From Nitrosomonas eutropha (GTDB lineage: Bacteria; Pseudomonadota; Gammaproteobacteria; Burkholderiales; Nitrosomonadaceae), in the NCBI RefSeq assembly GCF_003201195.1, contig NZ_QICQ01000024.1, positions 1 through 45,514 on the forward strand: 45,514 nucleotides of DNA. The letters run 5' to 3'. The notes under the pieces are model-generated. The model was not told the origin of the DNA. It saw only the letters and a list, made by a program, of their open reading frames with translations, and ran no database searches. Positions 18,123-28,251 of the stretch are shown here, in pieces. Each line of letters begins with the position of its first letter. The stretch's first letter is position 1. Made by a program: the position numbers and the translations under genes.

Positions 18123-19511
18123 ATGATCCGTAAATTTCTGCATCATATTTTTTCCTTCGGCTCTACAGTTTCTGTTACAGCTGCCCCGGCATTCCGGGCC
18201 ATTGCATGTGAGCGGCATGGAATTTCGCGCAGCAGCATTAGTGCCGGTTCGCTGAAAGTTGCACTGACTTTACAGCAAGCAGGTTATTCTGCCTATATTG
18301 TGGGCGGTGCCGTCCGTGATCTGCTGTTAGGGCTGAAGCCCAAGGATTATGATATTGTCACTGATGCCACGCCCGAAGAAGTGCGCGCAATCTTCCGTCA
18401 TTCACGCATTATTGGTCGGCGTTTCCGGCTGGTGCACGTCATGAGCAAGGGAGAAACAGTGGAAGTATCCACTTTTCGCGGTAAGGCGGCTGATGATCTG
18501 ATTCAGTCTGACAAAGAGTGTGCCTATATCGATGCCACCGGACGGTTGTTGCACGATAACTTTTTTGGCAGCCAGGAAGAGGATGTAAGACGTCGTGATT
18601 TCACTATCAATGCCTTGTTCTATAATCCTGCTACAGAAGAGATCATTGATTATCTAAGTGGTTTCGAAGATGTCATGGCAAAGCGGTTGAACATCATCGG
18701 AGATCCTGAGCAGCGTTACCGGGAAGATCCGGTACGGATGTTGCGGGCAGTGCGTCTTGCTGCCAAACTGGGTATTCAGATCGATGACAGGACAGCTGCA
18801 CCTATTGGTGATCTTGCGCCATTGTTACTGAATGTTCCAGCGGCACGCCTGTTTGACGAGATGCTGAAGCTATTGTTTTCTGGTCATGCACTGACAGCTG
18901 TGATTGATCTGCGAACGCGAGGATTGCATCATGGGTTACTGCCGATGCTGGATGTAATTCTGGAGCAGCCTCTGGGTGAACGATTTATTTCTCTGGCACT
19001 AAAAAATACAGATGAGCGGGTGCGGCAGGGTAAACCGGTTTCTCCCGGATTCTTATTTGCAGCGTTATTGTGGCATGAAGTGTTGGCGGTATGGAATATT
19101 CATCTGAAGGCGGGTGAAAAAAATATTCCCGCATTATTACATAGAGCGATGGGCGATGTTCTGGCGGCTCAGCGCCGCCGATTGGCCATTCCGCGCAGGC
19201 ATGATGGCGTTATTTATGATATCTGGTCCTTGCAGCCAAGGTTTCTGGCGCGCGCAGGTCGTAAGCCATTTCGCCTGCTGGAGCATCCACATTTCCCTGC
19301 CGCCTATGATTTTATGCTGTTGCGGTGTAAAAGCGGAGAAATCGACGAAGAGCTGGGGCAATGGTGGCAAACATTCAAAAATACCGATAATGCTGCCCGG
19401 GAAGCAATGTTGCTGCAGGAAGCCCCGACAAAACGTCGCAGAAAACGTCGCCGTAGCAGTCAATCGGAAAGTGTAAAAGTAGACTCTCCCATTAATCAGG
19501 ATATTTCATGA
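18123..19511 (+). CDS. pcnB: Poly(A) polymerase PcnB
   Basis: 462 residues from ATG 18123; a TTG at 18111 is also in frame. The nucleotidyltransferase motif AYIVGGAVRDLLLGLKPKDYDIVTDA has the catalytic aspartates. RRFRLVHV and RRRDFTINALFYNP follow, then the RNA-binding helices, and the protein ends in a very basic tail (KRRRKRRRSSQ) as in bacterial PAP I. It adds 3' poly(A) tails that mark RNA for decay. A CCA-adding enzyme is the main alternative; the basic tail and the pcnB-folK order favour PcnB. It overlaps folK by 4 bases. Confidence 0.92.
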   Translation: MIRKFLHHIFSFGSTVSVTAAPAFRAIACERHGISRSSISAGSLKVALTLQQAGYSAYIVGGAVRDLLLGLKPKDYDIVTDATPEEVRAIFRHSRIIGRRFRLVHVMSKGETVEVSTFRGKAADDLIQSDKECAYIDATGRLLHDNFFGSQEEDVRRRDFTINALFYNPATEEIIDYLSGFEDVMAKRLNIIGDPEQRYREDPVRMLRAVRLAAKLGIQIDDRTAAPIGDLAPLLLNVPAARLFDEMLKLLFSGHALTAVIDLRTRGLHHGLLPMLDVILEQPLGERFISLALKNTDERVRQGKPVSPGFLFAALLWHEVLAVWNIHLKAGEKNIPALLHRAMGDVLAAQRRRLAIPRRHDGVIYDIWSLQPRFLARAGRKPFRLLEHPHFPAAYDFMLLRCKSGEIDEELGQWWQTFKNTDNAAREAMLLQEAPTKRRRKRRRSSQSESVKVDSPINQDIS

Positions 19512-20020
19512 CATCTGATTTTCATCCTGAATCTATCAGCCGTATTTTTATTGCATTAGGCAGCAACCTGGAAAATCCTTTGTCTCAGGTCAGGCGTGGA
19601 ATACTGCTGTTAGCCGAGCTGGAACATTCACGTCTGGTAAAACGTTCTTCGTTTTACCGCACTGCTCCGATTGGCAATACCGATCAGCCCGATTTCATCA
19701 ATGCGGTAGTACAGATGGAAACAAATCTGACACCGCATCACCTGCTCGATACTCTACTGGAAATCGAGCGTGCTTGCGGTCGTGTGCGTACTTTTCCCAA
19801 CGCCCCACGCATCCTTGATCTGGATATTCTGTTATTTGGAAACCTGCAACACAGTGATACAAAACTGGTGTTGCCACATCCACGTATGCATGAGCGCGCT
19901 TTTGTACTGCAACCCTTGCTGGAAATCGCAGCAGATTGCGTGATTCCGGGAAGAGGCCCAGCTGCCGCTTGTCTGGCTGCGTGTATGAAACAACCATTGG
20001 AGTATATTGCATCATCATGA
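19508..20020 (+). CDS. folK: 6-hydroxymethyl-7,8-dihydropterin pyrophosphokinase FolK
   Basis: 170 residues. HPPK transfers pyrophosphate from ATP to hydroxymethyl-dihydropterin in folate synthesis. Conserved marks are FIALGSNLENP, SSFYRTAPIGNTDQPDFINAV, the RTFPNAPRILDLDILLFG motif with the metal-binding DLD, and LPHPRMHERAFVLQPL. Its start overlaps pcnB by ATGA and its stop overlaps the next kinase the same way, which indicates one transcript with coupled translation. Confidence 0.95.
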   Translation: MTSDFHPESISRIFIALGSNLENPLSQVRRGILLLAELEHSRLVKRSSFYRTAPIGNTDQPDFINAVVQMETNLTPHHLLDTLLEIERACGRVRTFPNAPRILDLDILLFGNLQHSDTKLVLPHPRMHERAFVLQPLLEIAADCVIPGRGPAAACLAACMKQPLEYIASS

Positions 20021-20661
20021 ATCTTGAGCGCTGCCGCTATATTGTTGTTGAAGGACCTGTCGGTGCGGGTAAGACCAGCCTTGCCCGTAATATGGCAACC
20101 CGTTTGAACTGTTCACTTATGCTGGAGCAGCCGGAGGCTAATCCGTTTCTAGAGAAATTCTATGAAGATACGCCCAGATATGCCTTGTCAACCCAGTTGT
20201 TTTTTTTGCTCCAGCGCAGGCATCAACTGCAATTGATGAGGCAGGAAAATGGTTTCTCACAATCTGTCGTGAGTGATTTTTTATTTGAAAAAGGTCAGTT
20301 GTTTGCAGCCGTTGCGTTGAGTGAACCCGAGCACGGGTTATACCGGCAGATCTGCGAACAGATGCCCCTCGATGCACCGGCGCCTGATCTGGTGATTTAT
20401 CTGCAGGTTTCACCCGAAGTCCTCATTAAACGCATCCGGCAACGTGGCAATACGCTGGAACAGAACATATCGGAGGATTATCTGCGACGCCTGGCAGAGC
20501 GCTATATGCAATTTTTTCATGAGTACGATCGAGCGCCGGTCATGATCGTGAATAGCGAACATATTGATCTGGCGAACAGTATTGCCGATTTTGATCTGTT
20601 ACTGACGCGCATTGACCAGATGCGCAGTGCACGTGAATATTTTAATGTTGGAGCCAGTTAA
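20017..20661 (+). CDS. Deoxynucleoside kinase (deoxyadenosine/deoxyguanosine kinase type)
   Basis: 214 residues from ATG 20017, which overlaps the folK stop; the longer frame from 19936 lies inside folK and is not used. The P-loop GPVGAGKTSLAR is at the N-terminus, then EQPEANPFLEKFYED and FFLLQRRHQLQ, the segment VVSDFLFEKGQ with the catalytic region, and a lid with IRQRGN. These match dNK proteins that salvage deoxynucleosides. The same gene sits between folK and panB in many betaproteobacteria. The preferred substrate cannot be read from the sequence. Confidence 0.9.
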   Translation: MNLERCRYIVVEGPVGAGKTSLARNMATRLNCSLMLEQPEANPFLEKFYEDTPRYALSTQLFFLLQRRHQLQLMRQENGFSQSVVSDFLFEKGQLFAAVALSEPEHGLYRQICEQMPLDAPAPDLVIYLQVSPEVLIKRIRQRGNTLEQNISEDYLRRLAERYMQFFHEYDRAPVMIVNSEHIDLANSIADFDLLLTRIDQMRSAREYFNVGAS

Positions 20662-20664
20662 CAG

Positions 20665-21474
20665 ATGGATCGGCCGGTTACAAAACGTATAACGGTTTTG
20701 ACACTGCAGAATATTTACCGGGAGAAGGGGAAAATAGCGGCCCTGACCTGTTATGACGCAACGTTTGCTGCGGTACTGGAAAACGCAGGAGTTGATATTC
20801 TGCTGGTGGGGGATTCGCTTGGAAACGTGATACAAGGTCAGGCCAGTACTTTGCCGGTTACACTGGATGAAATGATCTACCACGTTTGCTGTGTAGAGCG
20901 CGGTACTCACAGCGTATTTATCCTGGCTGACATGCCGTTTGGCACGTTCCAGGTGTCTCCACAGGAAGCATTCAGGAATGCAGTTCGGTTAATGGCTGCC
21001 GGTGCGCAGATGGTTAAGGTTGAAGGGGGAAGGCATATGGCAGAAACCATAGAATTTTTGACCTGTCGTGGCATTCCGGTATGTGCCCATATCGGGTTAA
21101 TACCTCAGTCTGTCCACCAGTTAGGCGGCTACAAAATTCAAGGGAAAACACCTGATGGTGCCAGACAATTGCTGGAGGATGCACTGCTATTGCAAAAGGC
21201 AGGGGCGGCCATGCTCGTGATGGAGTTGATCCCGGCTGCACTGGGAGAGGAAATTACCCGGTCACTATCCATCCCGACTATCGGCATTGGTGCTGGTGCA
21301 GTATGTTCGGGACAGGTCTTGGTGTTGCACGATATGTTAGGCATCAGTAGTGGTACTTTGCCGCGTTTTGTCAAAAATTTCATGGCAGGCGCAGATAGTA
21401 TTCAGGTGGCAGTCAGGAATTATGTGAAAGCAGTCAAAACCGGAGAATTTCCTGCGCATGAACATATGTTCTGA
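20665..21474 (+). CDS. panB: Ketopantoate hydroxymethyltransferase PanB
   Basis: 269 residues. PanB transfers a one-carbon unit from methylene-THF to ketoisovalerate, the first step to pantothenate. Marks are [28 protein letters not shown], with the Mg-binding Asp, [24 protein letters not shown], and [21 protein letters not shown]. It starts 3 bases after the kinase stop and is followed by panC 23 bases later. Confidence 0.96.
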
Positions 21475-21497
21475 CAGGTACGATACGAATTATTCAC

Positions 21498-22331
21498 GTG
21501 GAAATAATCACTGATATCGCATCGTTGCGTGTGCGGCTTCAAGATGAAGCTTCAATAGCCCTGGTGCCAACTATGGGTAATCTGCATGCGGGCCATTTAT
21601 CTCTGGTGCGGATCGCTCAGCAGCATGCTGCTTGTACCGTCGTCAGTATCTTCGTCAATCGTTTGCAATTTGCTCCGCATGAAGATTATGACCGCTATCC
21701 ACGTACCCAGGAGAACGATTGTCGCTTGCTGGAAGAATATGGTGTGGATATCGTATTTATTCCAGGTGAAAAAACACTTTTTCCTATCCCACAGGAATTT
21801 CAGTTACTGCTTCCACCTGTGGCAGATACGCTGGAAGGTGCTTGTCGCCCTGGATTTTTCCGTGGGGTGACAACGGTTGTATTGAAGCTGTTCAATATCG
21901 TGCAGCCACAGGTTGCGATATTCGGTGAAAAAGACTACCAGCAACTGCAGATTATCTGCAGGATGGTTGCTCAACTGAATCTGCCCGTAGAAATTATTGC
22001 TGGCCAGACGATACGGGCAGAAGACGGTCTGGCGCTCAGTTCACGTAATAATTACCTTGATAACATCCAGCGGCAGAAAGCGAGCGAGCTGGCTTGTAAT
22101 CTGAAGAAAATTGGAGAAAGTATTGCTTCGGGTGAACGAAATTTCCCACAGTTAGAATGGTCTGCCATCGAAAGGCTGAATATGCACGGCTGGAAAGTTG
22201 ACTATATTTCGGTACGACAGAATCGCACGCTGTTACCGGCAACAGCGTGCGATTCTGGTTTGGTCATATTGGGCGCGGCGTGGCTGGATCAAATTCGGCT
22301 GATTGACAATTTTCCGTTGGTATTGTCATAA
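21498..22331 (+). CDS. panC: Pantothenate synthetase PanC
   Basis: 277 residues, from a GTG start at 21498. PanC joins pantoate and beta-alanine using ATP. The ATP-binding motif [15 protein letters not shown] is near the N-terminus, then [46 protein letters not shown] and [10 protein letters not shown]. In most family members the segment is VNPxQF; here it is VNRLQF, a small change. The gene converges with glgP with only 23 bases between them and no clear terminator. Confidence 0.95.
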
Positions 22332-22354
22332 CAAGAATAATAATGGACTGGCTA

Positions 22355-24910
22355 TCACAGCCATACCATCTTGCCCATTTCCAGTGGGTGAGTCAGCAGC
22401 GGGTGATAGGGGTAGACACGTAGATAATATTGCTGTCTGCCGCACAATTCCGGTATATGGTTCAGTTCGAACTGATGCTCGTTCGGCTCGATGATGCCGG
22501 TGCATTCCAGCCGAAAATTCTGGAACTGATTGAGCTTGACTTTGTTGTATTGCCGCGAGAGCAGCAACTCCACGACGACATCTTCTGGTTGCAGGCCGTT
22601 TAACTTCACAGCGAGTTTAAAATGCAAGGCGTTACCAAATTCGAGCTGCTTGCTGGGTATGTCGAGTCGTCGCACACTTACGCCGTTCCATGCTGCATTT
22701 ATTCGCGCTTTCCAGGCGGCAATATCTTTGGCGATTGCAAAATTATCCTGACTGTAGCCCGCCCCTTGCCGACTGGCGAGTGTGTAAAACTTCTGGATAT
22801 ATTCTCCAACCATTCGCCTGGTTCCGTATTGTGGTAACAGAGAGGTCATTGAATGTTTGGCCATGTTTACCCATTCGACCGAGTAACCAAACTTGCCGTG
22901 ATCGTAATAGAGTGGAATGACCTGATCTTGCAGGATTTCGTAGAAAGCCCGACCTTCTTCGGCATCGCGTAATGAAGCTTCCAGATTCTCCGAAACAGGT
23001 TTGATTCCCCACCCGTTTTTGCCGTCATAGCCTTCTCCCCACCAGCCATCCAGTATACTCAGATTGAGTGTGCCATTGATTCCTGCTTTCATGCCTGATG
23101 TACCACTGGCTTCCAGTGGATAGATAGGGTTGTTGAGCCAGACATCAACGCCTGATACCAGTCGCCGGGCGAGGCGCAAATCATACCCTTCCACCAGCAG
23201 GATATGCCCTCTGAATTCTGGCATATCTGCGATATGATAGATGTGTCGAATCAATTCCTGGCCAGGCAGATCGGCTGGATGGGCCTTACCGGCAAAAATC
23301 AGTAATACCGGGCGTTCGGGGTCAAGCAGTAGTTTACGCAGCCAGTCAAGATCTCGAAACAGTAGTTTGGCGCGCTTGTAGGTAGCGAAACGGCGCGCAA
23401 AGCCCAGTGTCAATATATTCGGGTTGATCGGATCAGCAAATCTGAGCAGGCGATCAAGATGGGCTTCAGAGCCATGATTACGTAAATTCTGCTCGGTCAG
23501 GCGCGCGCGGATACCGTAAAACATTTGTGATTTCAGACTCTGCCGTACACTCCAGAATATATGGTCCGGAATGTTATGAATGCCTGACCAGAATTCGGGG
23601 TCCTGTTGTTTGTTGCGCCATTGCGGACCCAGGCGGCGGTCAAATAGATCCACCCATTCCTGTGCCAGAAATGTCGGTACATGGACGCCATTGGTAACAT
23701 AGTCAATTGGATTTTCTTCTGGCTCGATCTGTGGCCACAAATCCCGACAAATATTGGCGGAGACATCTCGGTGGATTCTGCTGACGCCGTTATGCATGCG
23801 CGACATGCGAATGGCCAGCGCGGTCATGTTGAAGTCATGATTATTTGAAGTGTGACCAAGCGCCATGAATTCTTCCCGGGAAATTTTCAGTTCGTGATAA
23901 ATTTCCTGAAAATAATGGTGCATCATGTCTTCCGGGAAATGATCGTGGCCCGCTGGAACGGCCGTATGGGTGGTAAAGATTGTATTGACTGCTACCGCCT
24001 CTGTTGCGCTGGCAAAATCCAGCCCTTGTCGTACCAGCTCAAGAGCGCGTGCCAACATCATGAAGGCGGCATGGCCTTCATTACTATGCCAGATTGTGGG
24101 TTTGATATCCATTTCCCTGAGAGCGGCTACTCCGCCCACGCCGAGGATGATTTCCTGCTCGATGCGCATGGTGTTGTTTCCACCGTAAAGCTGGTGTGTG
24201 ATCAGACGATCATGTTCGGAATTATCCGGAAGATCGGTATCGAGCAGATACAAACTGACATGTCCGATTTGTGCTCGCCATACTTTGACGGTAACGATTC
24301 GTCCGGGGAATTGCACAGATATTCTAACTTCCGAGCCATCATCATGTAGTACGGGTTTTACCGGCAGATCCTCGAAATCCGAGTCGCAGTAAACAGGCTG
24401 CTGATTACCGTGACCATCAATAGTCTGGAAGAAGTAGCCCTGCCGATAAAGCAGTCCAACTGCAACAAAAGGGAGACACAGATCGCTGGCAGCTTTGCAG
24501 TGATCGCCAGCAAGAATGCCAAGACCACCAGAATAAACCGGCAGGCTTTCATGAAAACCAAACTCAAAACAGAAATACGCAACCTGATCACGCACATTCA
24601 GCCCCTTAATGGTCTGGTGGCGAGAAGGCTCCGAATGATAGGAATCGTAAGCAGACAGAACACTATTGTAATGGCCGAGGAATGTCAGATCTTCTGCCGC
24701 CTGGAGTAGTGCGGATTCATTCACCCGTCTGAGAAACGCTTTGGGGCTGTGCCCTACAATTCCCCATAGCTGTGGATCAAGCCTCGAAAACAGGGCGCGT
24801 GTGGCCCGATCCCAGCTGTACCAGAGATTATTTGCTAGTTCCTCCAACCGATCCAAGCGTGCCGGTATTTTGGGGCTGATGGTAAGTGTAAATGCAGTGC
24901 GTTGAGTCAT
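22355..24910 (-). CDS. glgP: Alpha-glucan (glycogen) phosphorylase
   Basis: 851 residues. The N-terminus (ARLDRLEELANNLWYSWDRATRALFSRLDP) is the DUF3417 domain, which marks the GT35 subtype often annotated as alpha-glucan phosphorylase, not the classical GlgP. The PLP-binding Lys is Lys608 in EASGTSGMKAGINGTLN. Other marks are GGLGILAGDHCKAASDL and ILTLGFARRFATYKRA. It releases glucose-1-phosphate from glycogen or maltodextrins. No glycogen synthesis genes are in the window. It starts 35 bases after orn and may share its transcript. Confidence 0.94.
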   Translation of the reverse strand: MTQRTAFTLTISPKIPARLDRLEELANNLWYSWDRATRALFSRLDPQLWGIVGHSPKAFLRRVNESALLQAAEDLTFLGHYNSVLSAYDSYHSEPSRHQTIKGLNVRDQVAYFCFEFGFHESLPVYSGGLGILAGDHCKAASDLCLPFVAVGLLYRQGYFFQTIDGHGNQQPVYCDSDFEDLPVKPVLHDDGSEVRISVQFPGRIVTVKVWRAQIGHVSLYLLDTDLPDNSEHDRLITHQLYGGNNTMRIEQEIILGVGGVAALREMDIKPTIWHSNEGHAAFMMLARALELVRQGLDFASATEAVAVNTIFTTHTAVPAGHDHFPEDMMHHYFQEIYHELKISREEFMALGHTSNNHDFNMTALAIRMSRMHNGVSRIHRDVSANICRDLWPQIEPEENPIDYVTNGVHVPTFLAQEWVDLFDRRLGPQWRNKQQDPEFWSGIHNIPDHIFWSVRQSLKSQMFYGIRARLTEQNLRNHGSEAHLDRLLRFADPINPNILTLGFARRFATYKRAKLLFRDLDWLRKLLLDPERPVLLIFAGKAHPADLPGQELIRHIYHIADMPEFRGHILLVEGYDLRLARRLVSGVDVWLNNPIYPLEASGTSGMKAGINGTLNLSILDGWWGEGYDGKNGWGIKPVSENLEASLRDAEEGRAFYEILQDQVIPLYYDHGKFGYSVEWVNMAKHSMTSLLPQYGTRRMVGEYIQKFYTLASRQGAGYSQDNFAIAKDIAAWKARINAAWNGVSVRRLDIPSKQLEFGNALHFKLAVKLNGLQPEDVVVELLLSRQYNKVKLNQFQNFRLECTGIIEPNEHQFELNHIPELCGRQQYYLRVYPYHPLLTHPLEMGKMVWL

Positions 24911-24945
24911 TCATTGAGCTCCTGTAGTAGATGAATCACGGACAT

Positions 24946-25491
24946 TCAGATATTAAACAGGTGCTGGCGATAGTGTTTGAGTTCTTCTATTGAGTCGTAA
25001 ATATCAGCCAGTGCTTCATGTTTACCTTGTTTGTTGAATCCCTGGGCAACTTCAGGTTTCCAGCGTTTGGCCAATTCCTTGAGTGTACTGACATCCAGAT
25101 TGCGGTAATGAAAATAAGCTTCCAGTTGCGGCATGCATCTGGCTAGAAAACGTCGATCCTGGCAGATTGAATTTCCGCACATAGGCGAGATATCGGCCGG
25201 GACGTATGGCGCCAAAAATGCCAGCATGCGAGCTTCTGCTTCGGCTTCACTCAATGTTGAAGCCTTGACCTTATCGATCAGGCCAGATTTGCCGTGTGTG
25301 GACTGGTTCCATTTATCCATCCCGTTAAGGACACTGTCTGGCTGTGAAATGACCAGTACCGGTGCTTCAGCTACTGTGTTGAGTTGCGCGTCTGTGACGA
25401 CCAGGGCGATTTCGATAATGCAGTCAGTATTCGGATTCAGACCGGTCATTTCCATGTCTATCCAGATAAGGTTGTTACTGTCTTGTGCCAT
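24946..25491 (-). CDS. orn: Oligoribonuclease
   Basis: 181 residues, the normal length. A DEDDh exonuclease that degrades short RNAs and pGpG. Catalytic residues are Asp12 and Glu14 (WIDMEMTGL), Asp112 (SICQDRRF), His158 and Asp163 ([11 protein letters not shown]). It diverges from the M48 protease gene. Confidence 0.96.
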   Translation of the reverse strand: MAQDSNNLIWIDMEMTGLNPNTDCIIEIALVVTDAQLNTVAEAPVLVISQPDSVLNGMDKWNQSTHGKSGLIDKVKASTLSEAEAEARMLAFLAPYVPADISPMCGNSICQDRRFLARCMPQLEAYFHYRNLDVSTLKELAKRWKPEVAQGFNKQGKHEALADIYDSIEELKHYRQHLFNI

Positions 25492-25647
25492 AATTCTGAA
25501 TGTTTGTTACGTGAATTTTCAAGATAGGATTGTGTCACATCCAAGTATACTCGTCGTGATCGGTCTGCTCCTCTGTTTTCCGGGGGGGGACATAAAGAAT
25601 AAAATCCTAGCATGTCCTGTTCAGATACTTAATTTCCAGGTGGTTTT

Positions 25648-26916
25648 ATGCATATTTTCACCATTGTTTTTATTCTTGCGCTGACATTGACTACGCTGGT
25701 GCAGTTGTGGCTGGCTACCCGGCACATACGCCATATAACAGCAAACCGCGACCAGGTTCCAGCTGCTTTCGCTTCACAAATTGAATTATCTGCTCACCAG
25801 AAAGCAGCTGATTATACCTGTGCAAAAGTACGCCTGAGTTATCCAGGCATACTGCTCAACACAGGTTTGTTGCTAGTGTTGACACTGGGTGGTGGATTGG
25901 AATTGCTGTCGGACTTCTGGTATTCCTGGTTCAGTGATCCGCTATGGCATGGGATGGTACTCATTTTTAGTGTATTAGCTCTGCTGAGTATAGTTGCAAT
26001 CCCTTTTAATTATTACCGTACATTCGTCATTGAACAGCAATACGGATTCAACAAGATGACGCGAGCCATGTTTTTTACTGATCTCGTCAAGCAGACCGTA
26101 GTGGTGGCATTGTTGGGTGCGCCATTGTTGTTGAGTGTCCTGTGGTTGATGGAAAAAACAGGAGATAACTGGTGGTTATATACTTGGTTGACCTGGATAG
26201 GTTTTAACCTGTTTCTACTGGCGGTTTATCCTAACTGGATTGCCCCGCTGTTCAACAAGTTTTCACCGTTGGAAAATGATTTACTCAAGGCTCGTATTGA
26301 AAATCTGTTGCGGAAGTGTGGTTTTGAATCCAGTGGGTTGTTCGTTATGGATGGCTCTCGTCGCAGCAGTCATGGCAATGCCTATTTTACCGGGTTTGGT
26401 AAAACGAAGCGGATTGTGTTCTTTGATACGTTGCTGAACCGTTTGGAAGCTGCGGAAATCGAAGCGGTGCTGGCACATGAGCTGGGCCATTTCAAACGGC
26501 ATCATGTCATCAAGCGGATTGCGCTGTCGTTTGTAGTCAGTCTGTTGTTTCTATGGGTGTTGGGTTATCTAATGCAGCAACCGTGGTTCTATAATGGACT
26601 GGGTGTTCAGGTGGCTGATGTGCCATCAACCGCCATGGCACTATTGCTGTTCTTTCTGGTGATGCCGGTATTTACCTTTTTGCTGCAACCATTATCCAGT
26701 ATCTATTCACGCAAACATGAATTTGAGGCAGATGAATATGCAGCTCAGCAATCATCGGCGGCAGATATGATCCAGGCGCTGGTCAAGATGTATCAGGATA
26801 ACGCTGCGACGCTGACACCTGATCCGCTACATTCTGCTTTTTATGATTCGCACCCGCCAGCAGCAATTCGGGTTGCGCATCTCAAGAAAATAATCACAAC
26901 AGGAGCTGCAGCATGA
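25648..26916 (+). CDS. M48 family membrane metalloprotease (Ste24/CAAX protease type)
   Basis: 422 residues with several membrane helices. The zinc motif HELGH is at 277-281 and the third ligand lies in EFEADEYAA further on. The pattern, including FVIEQQYGFNKMT and GRS-like DGSRRSSHGNAYFTG, is that of Ste24 proteins, not the shorter HtpX. It probably takes part in membrane-protein quality control; CAAX prenylation is not expected in bacteria. Its last 4 bases overlap the phhB start. Confidence 0.92.
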   Translation: MHIFTIVFILALTLTTLVQLWLATRHIRHITANRDQVPAAFASQIELSAHQKAADYTCAKVRLSYPGILLNTGLLLVLTLGGGLELLSDFWYSWFSDPLWHGMVLIFSVLALLSIVAIPFNYYRTFVIEQQYGFNKMTRAMFFTDLVKQTVVVALLGAPLLLSVLWLMEKTGDNWWLYTWLTWIGFNLFLLAVYPNWIAPLFNKFSPLENDLLKARIENLLRKCGFESSGLFVMDGSRRSSHGNAYFTGFGKTKRIVFFDTLLNRLEAAEIEAVLAHELGHFKRHHVIKRIALSFVVSLLFLWVLGYLMQQPWFYNGLGVQVADVPSTAMALLLFFLVMPVFTFLLQPLSSIYSRKHEFEADEYAAQQSSAADMIQALVKMYQDNAATLTPDPLHSAFYDSHPPAAIRVAHLKKIITTGAAA

Positions 26917-27254
26917 CTAATATCTGTGACTTGGCTGACCGGAAATGTAAGCCGTGCGAGGGAGGAGTTCCTCCATTGAGGAAAGAAGAAGCTGAAAATT
27001 TGTTGAAGCAGTTGGAGCAGGGCTGGCAACTGGCAGATAACAGAATCAGCAGGACTTTTTCTTTCAAGAATTATTACCAGACGATGGCTTTTGTCAATGC
27101 GGTTGCCTGGGTATCACATCAGGAAGATCATCATCCGGATATGATGGTTGGTTATAACCAGTGCCGTGTAGAGTATACGACGCACGCCATTGGCGGATTA
27201 TCGGAAAATGACTTTATCTGTGCGGCGAAAGTCGATATGTTGCTCATATCTTGA
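26913..27254 (+). CDS. phhB: Pterin-4a-carbinolamine dehydratase
   Basis: 113 residues. The motif SHQEDHHPDMMVGYNQCRVEYTTHAIGGLSENDFICAAKVD matches the PCD/DCoH family, with the paired His of the active site. It recycles the pterin cofactor of aromatic hydroxylases and may protect pterins in general. No phenylalanine hydroxylase gene lies in the window. It overlaps the M48 gene by ATGA and the rsgA start by 4 bases. Confidence 0.92.
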   Translation: MTNICDLADRKCKPCEGGVPPLRKEEAENLLKQLEQGWQLADNRISRTFSFKNYYQTMAFVNAVAWVSHQEDHHPDMMVGYNQCRVEYTTHAIGGLSENDFICAAKVDMLLIS

Positions 27255-28180
27255 GAGCCAGAGATATTGGCGTAAATAAAGCCGGATCGCCATTGCTCGG
27301 CAGGGTAGTAGCGGCCTATGGCCGTCATTTTGAAGTCGAAACTGCACATACTATTTATTCCTGTGTTGTACGTGGTAAGAAAAAAGGAGTGGTATGTGGT
27401 GATTGGGTTGAAATGCTTCCGACAACGGACGGCCAGGGTATTATCGAAACTATCCTGTCTCGTTCAAGCCTCTTTTATCGTAGCGAGCTCTTTCGTGAAA
27501 AACTGATCGCGGCCAATGTCACGCAGTTGATTTTTGTGCTGGCGGTTGTTCCAACTTGTAATTTTGAATTGCTTGATCGTTGTCTGATTGTTGCCGAAAA
27601 CCAGGGAATCAAGTCGCTCATTATATTGAACAAGATCGACCTAATTGGCAAGGATGTGCAAAGGCAGGTTGTTGCACAAAGCTTGGTGTTTTACCGGGAG
27701 CTGGGGTATCCCGTACTGGAGATCAGTGCGGAAGCCAACGCTCAGCTACTTGTTCCGTTCCTGGGCGGACAGATCAGTCTATTGGCGGGGCAATCTGGTG
27801 TGGGCAAATCCACGCTGCTTAACGCACTTATTCCAGTGGCGCAGCAGGCAACCGCAGAAATTTCCGATGCACTGGATAGCGGACGACACACGACTACCCA
27901 TGTTCGTCTTTTTCATCTTGATACGAACAGTAGCATCATTGATTCCCCTGGTTTTCAGGAATTCGGTCTGCAACAACTGGATGAAGAATCACTGGCATGG
28001 GGGTTTGTCGAATTTCGTCCTTTTCTGAAACAGTGCAAATTCCGGAATTGCCGGCATGTTTCAGAGCCGGGTTGCAGATTATTGCAAGCGGCGCAGGAAG
28101 GTATTCTTAATTCACGCCGGTTAGCTTGTTACCATAAGTTGATGAAGTGCATAAAGGAATCCCTCCCTGGAGGGAGGTAA
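27251..28180 (+). CDS. rsgA: Small ribosomal subunit biogenesis GTPase RsgA
   Basis: 309 residues, from a TTG start at 27251 that overlaps the phhB stop. An OB-fold lies at about 15-75. The GTPase is circularly permuted: NKID (127-130) comes before the P-loop GQSGVGKST (180-188) and DSPG (231-234). The C-terminal zinc site is Cys262, Cys267, His269 and Cys275. RsgA helps mature the 30S subunit. The rare start codon and the overlap suggest its level is held low through translational coupling. Confidence 0.95.
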   Translation: MRARDIGVNKAGSPLLGRVVAAYGRHFEVETAHTIYSCVVRGKKKGVVCGDWVEMLPTTDGQGIIETILSRSSLFYRSELFREKLIAANVTQLIFVLAVVPTCNFELLDRCLIVAENQGIKSLIILNKIDLIGKDVQRQVVAQSLVFYRELGYPVLEISAEANAQLLVPFLGGQISLLAGQSGVGKSTLLNALIPVAQQATAEISDALDSGRHTTTHVRLFHLDTNSSIIDSPGFQEFGLQQLDEESLAWGFVEFRPFLKQCKFRNCRHVSEPGCRLLQAAQEGILNSRRLACYHKLMKCIKESLPGGR

Positions 28181-28251
28181 ACAAAGGAAGCTGGCGATAA
28201 ATAACCCGACAGGTGGTATTTGTCTGTTTTCCCGCCGGGCCCAGCCCCTGG

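Noticed and set aside
28160..28177. Palindrome CCTCCCTGGAGGGAGG at the end of rsgA
   Set aside because: It lies within the coding sequence and is not followed by a T run. It may be chance in Gly/Pro codons.
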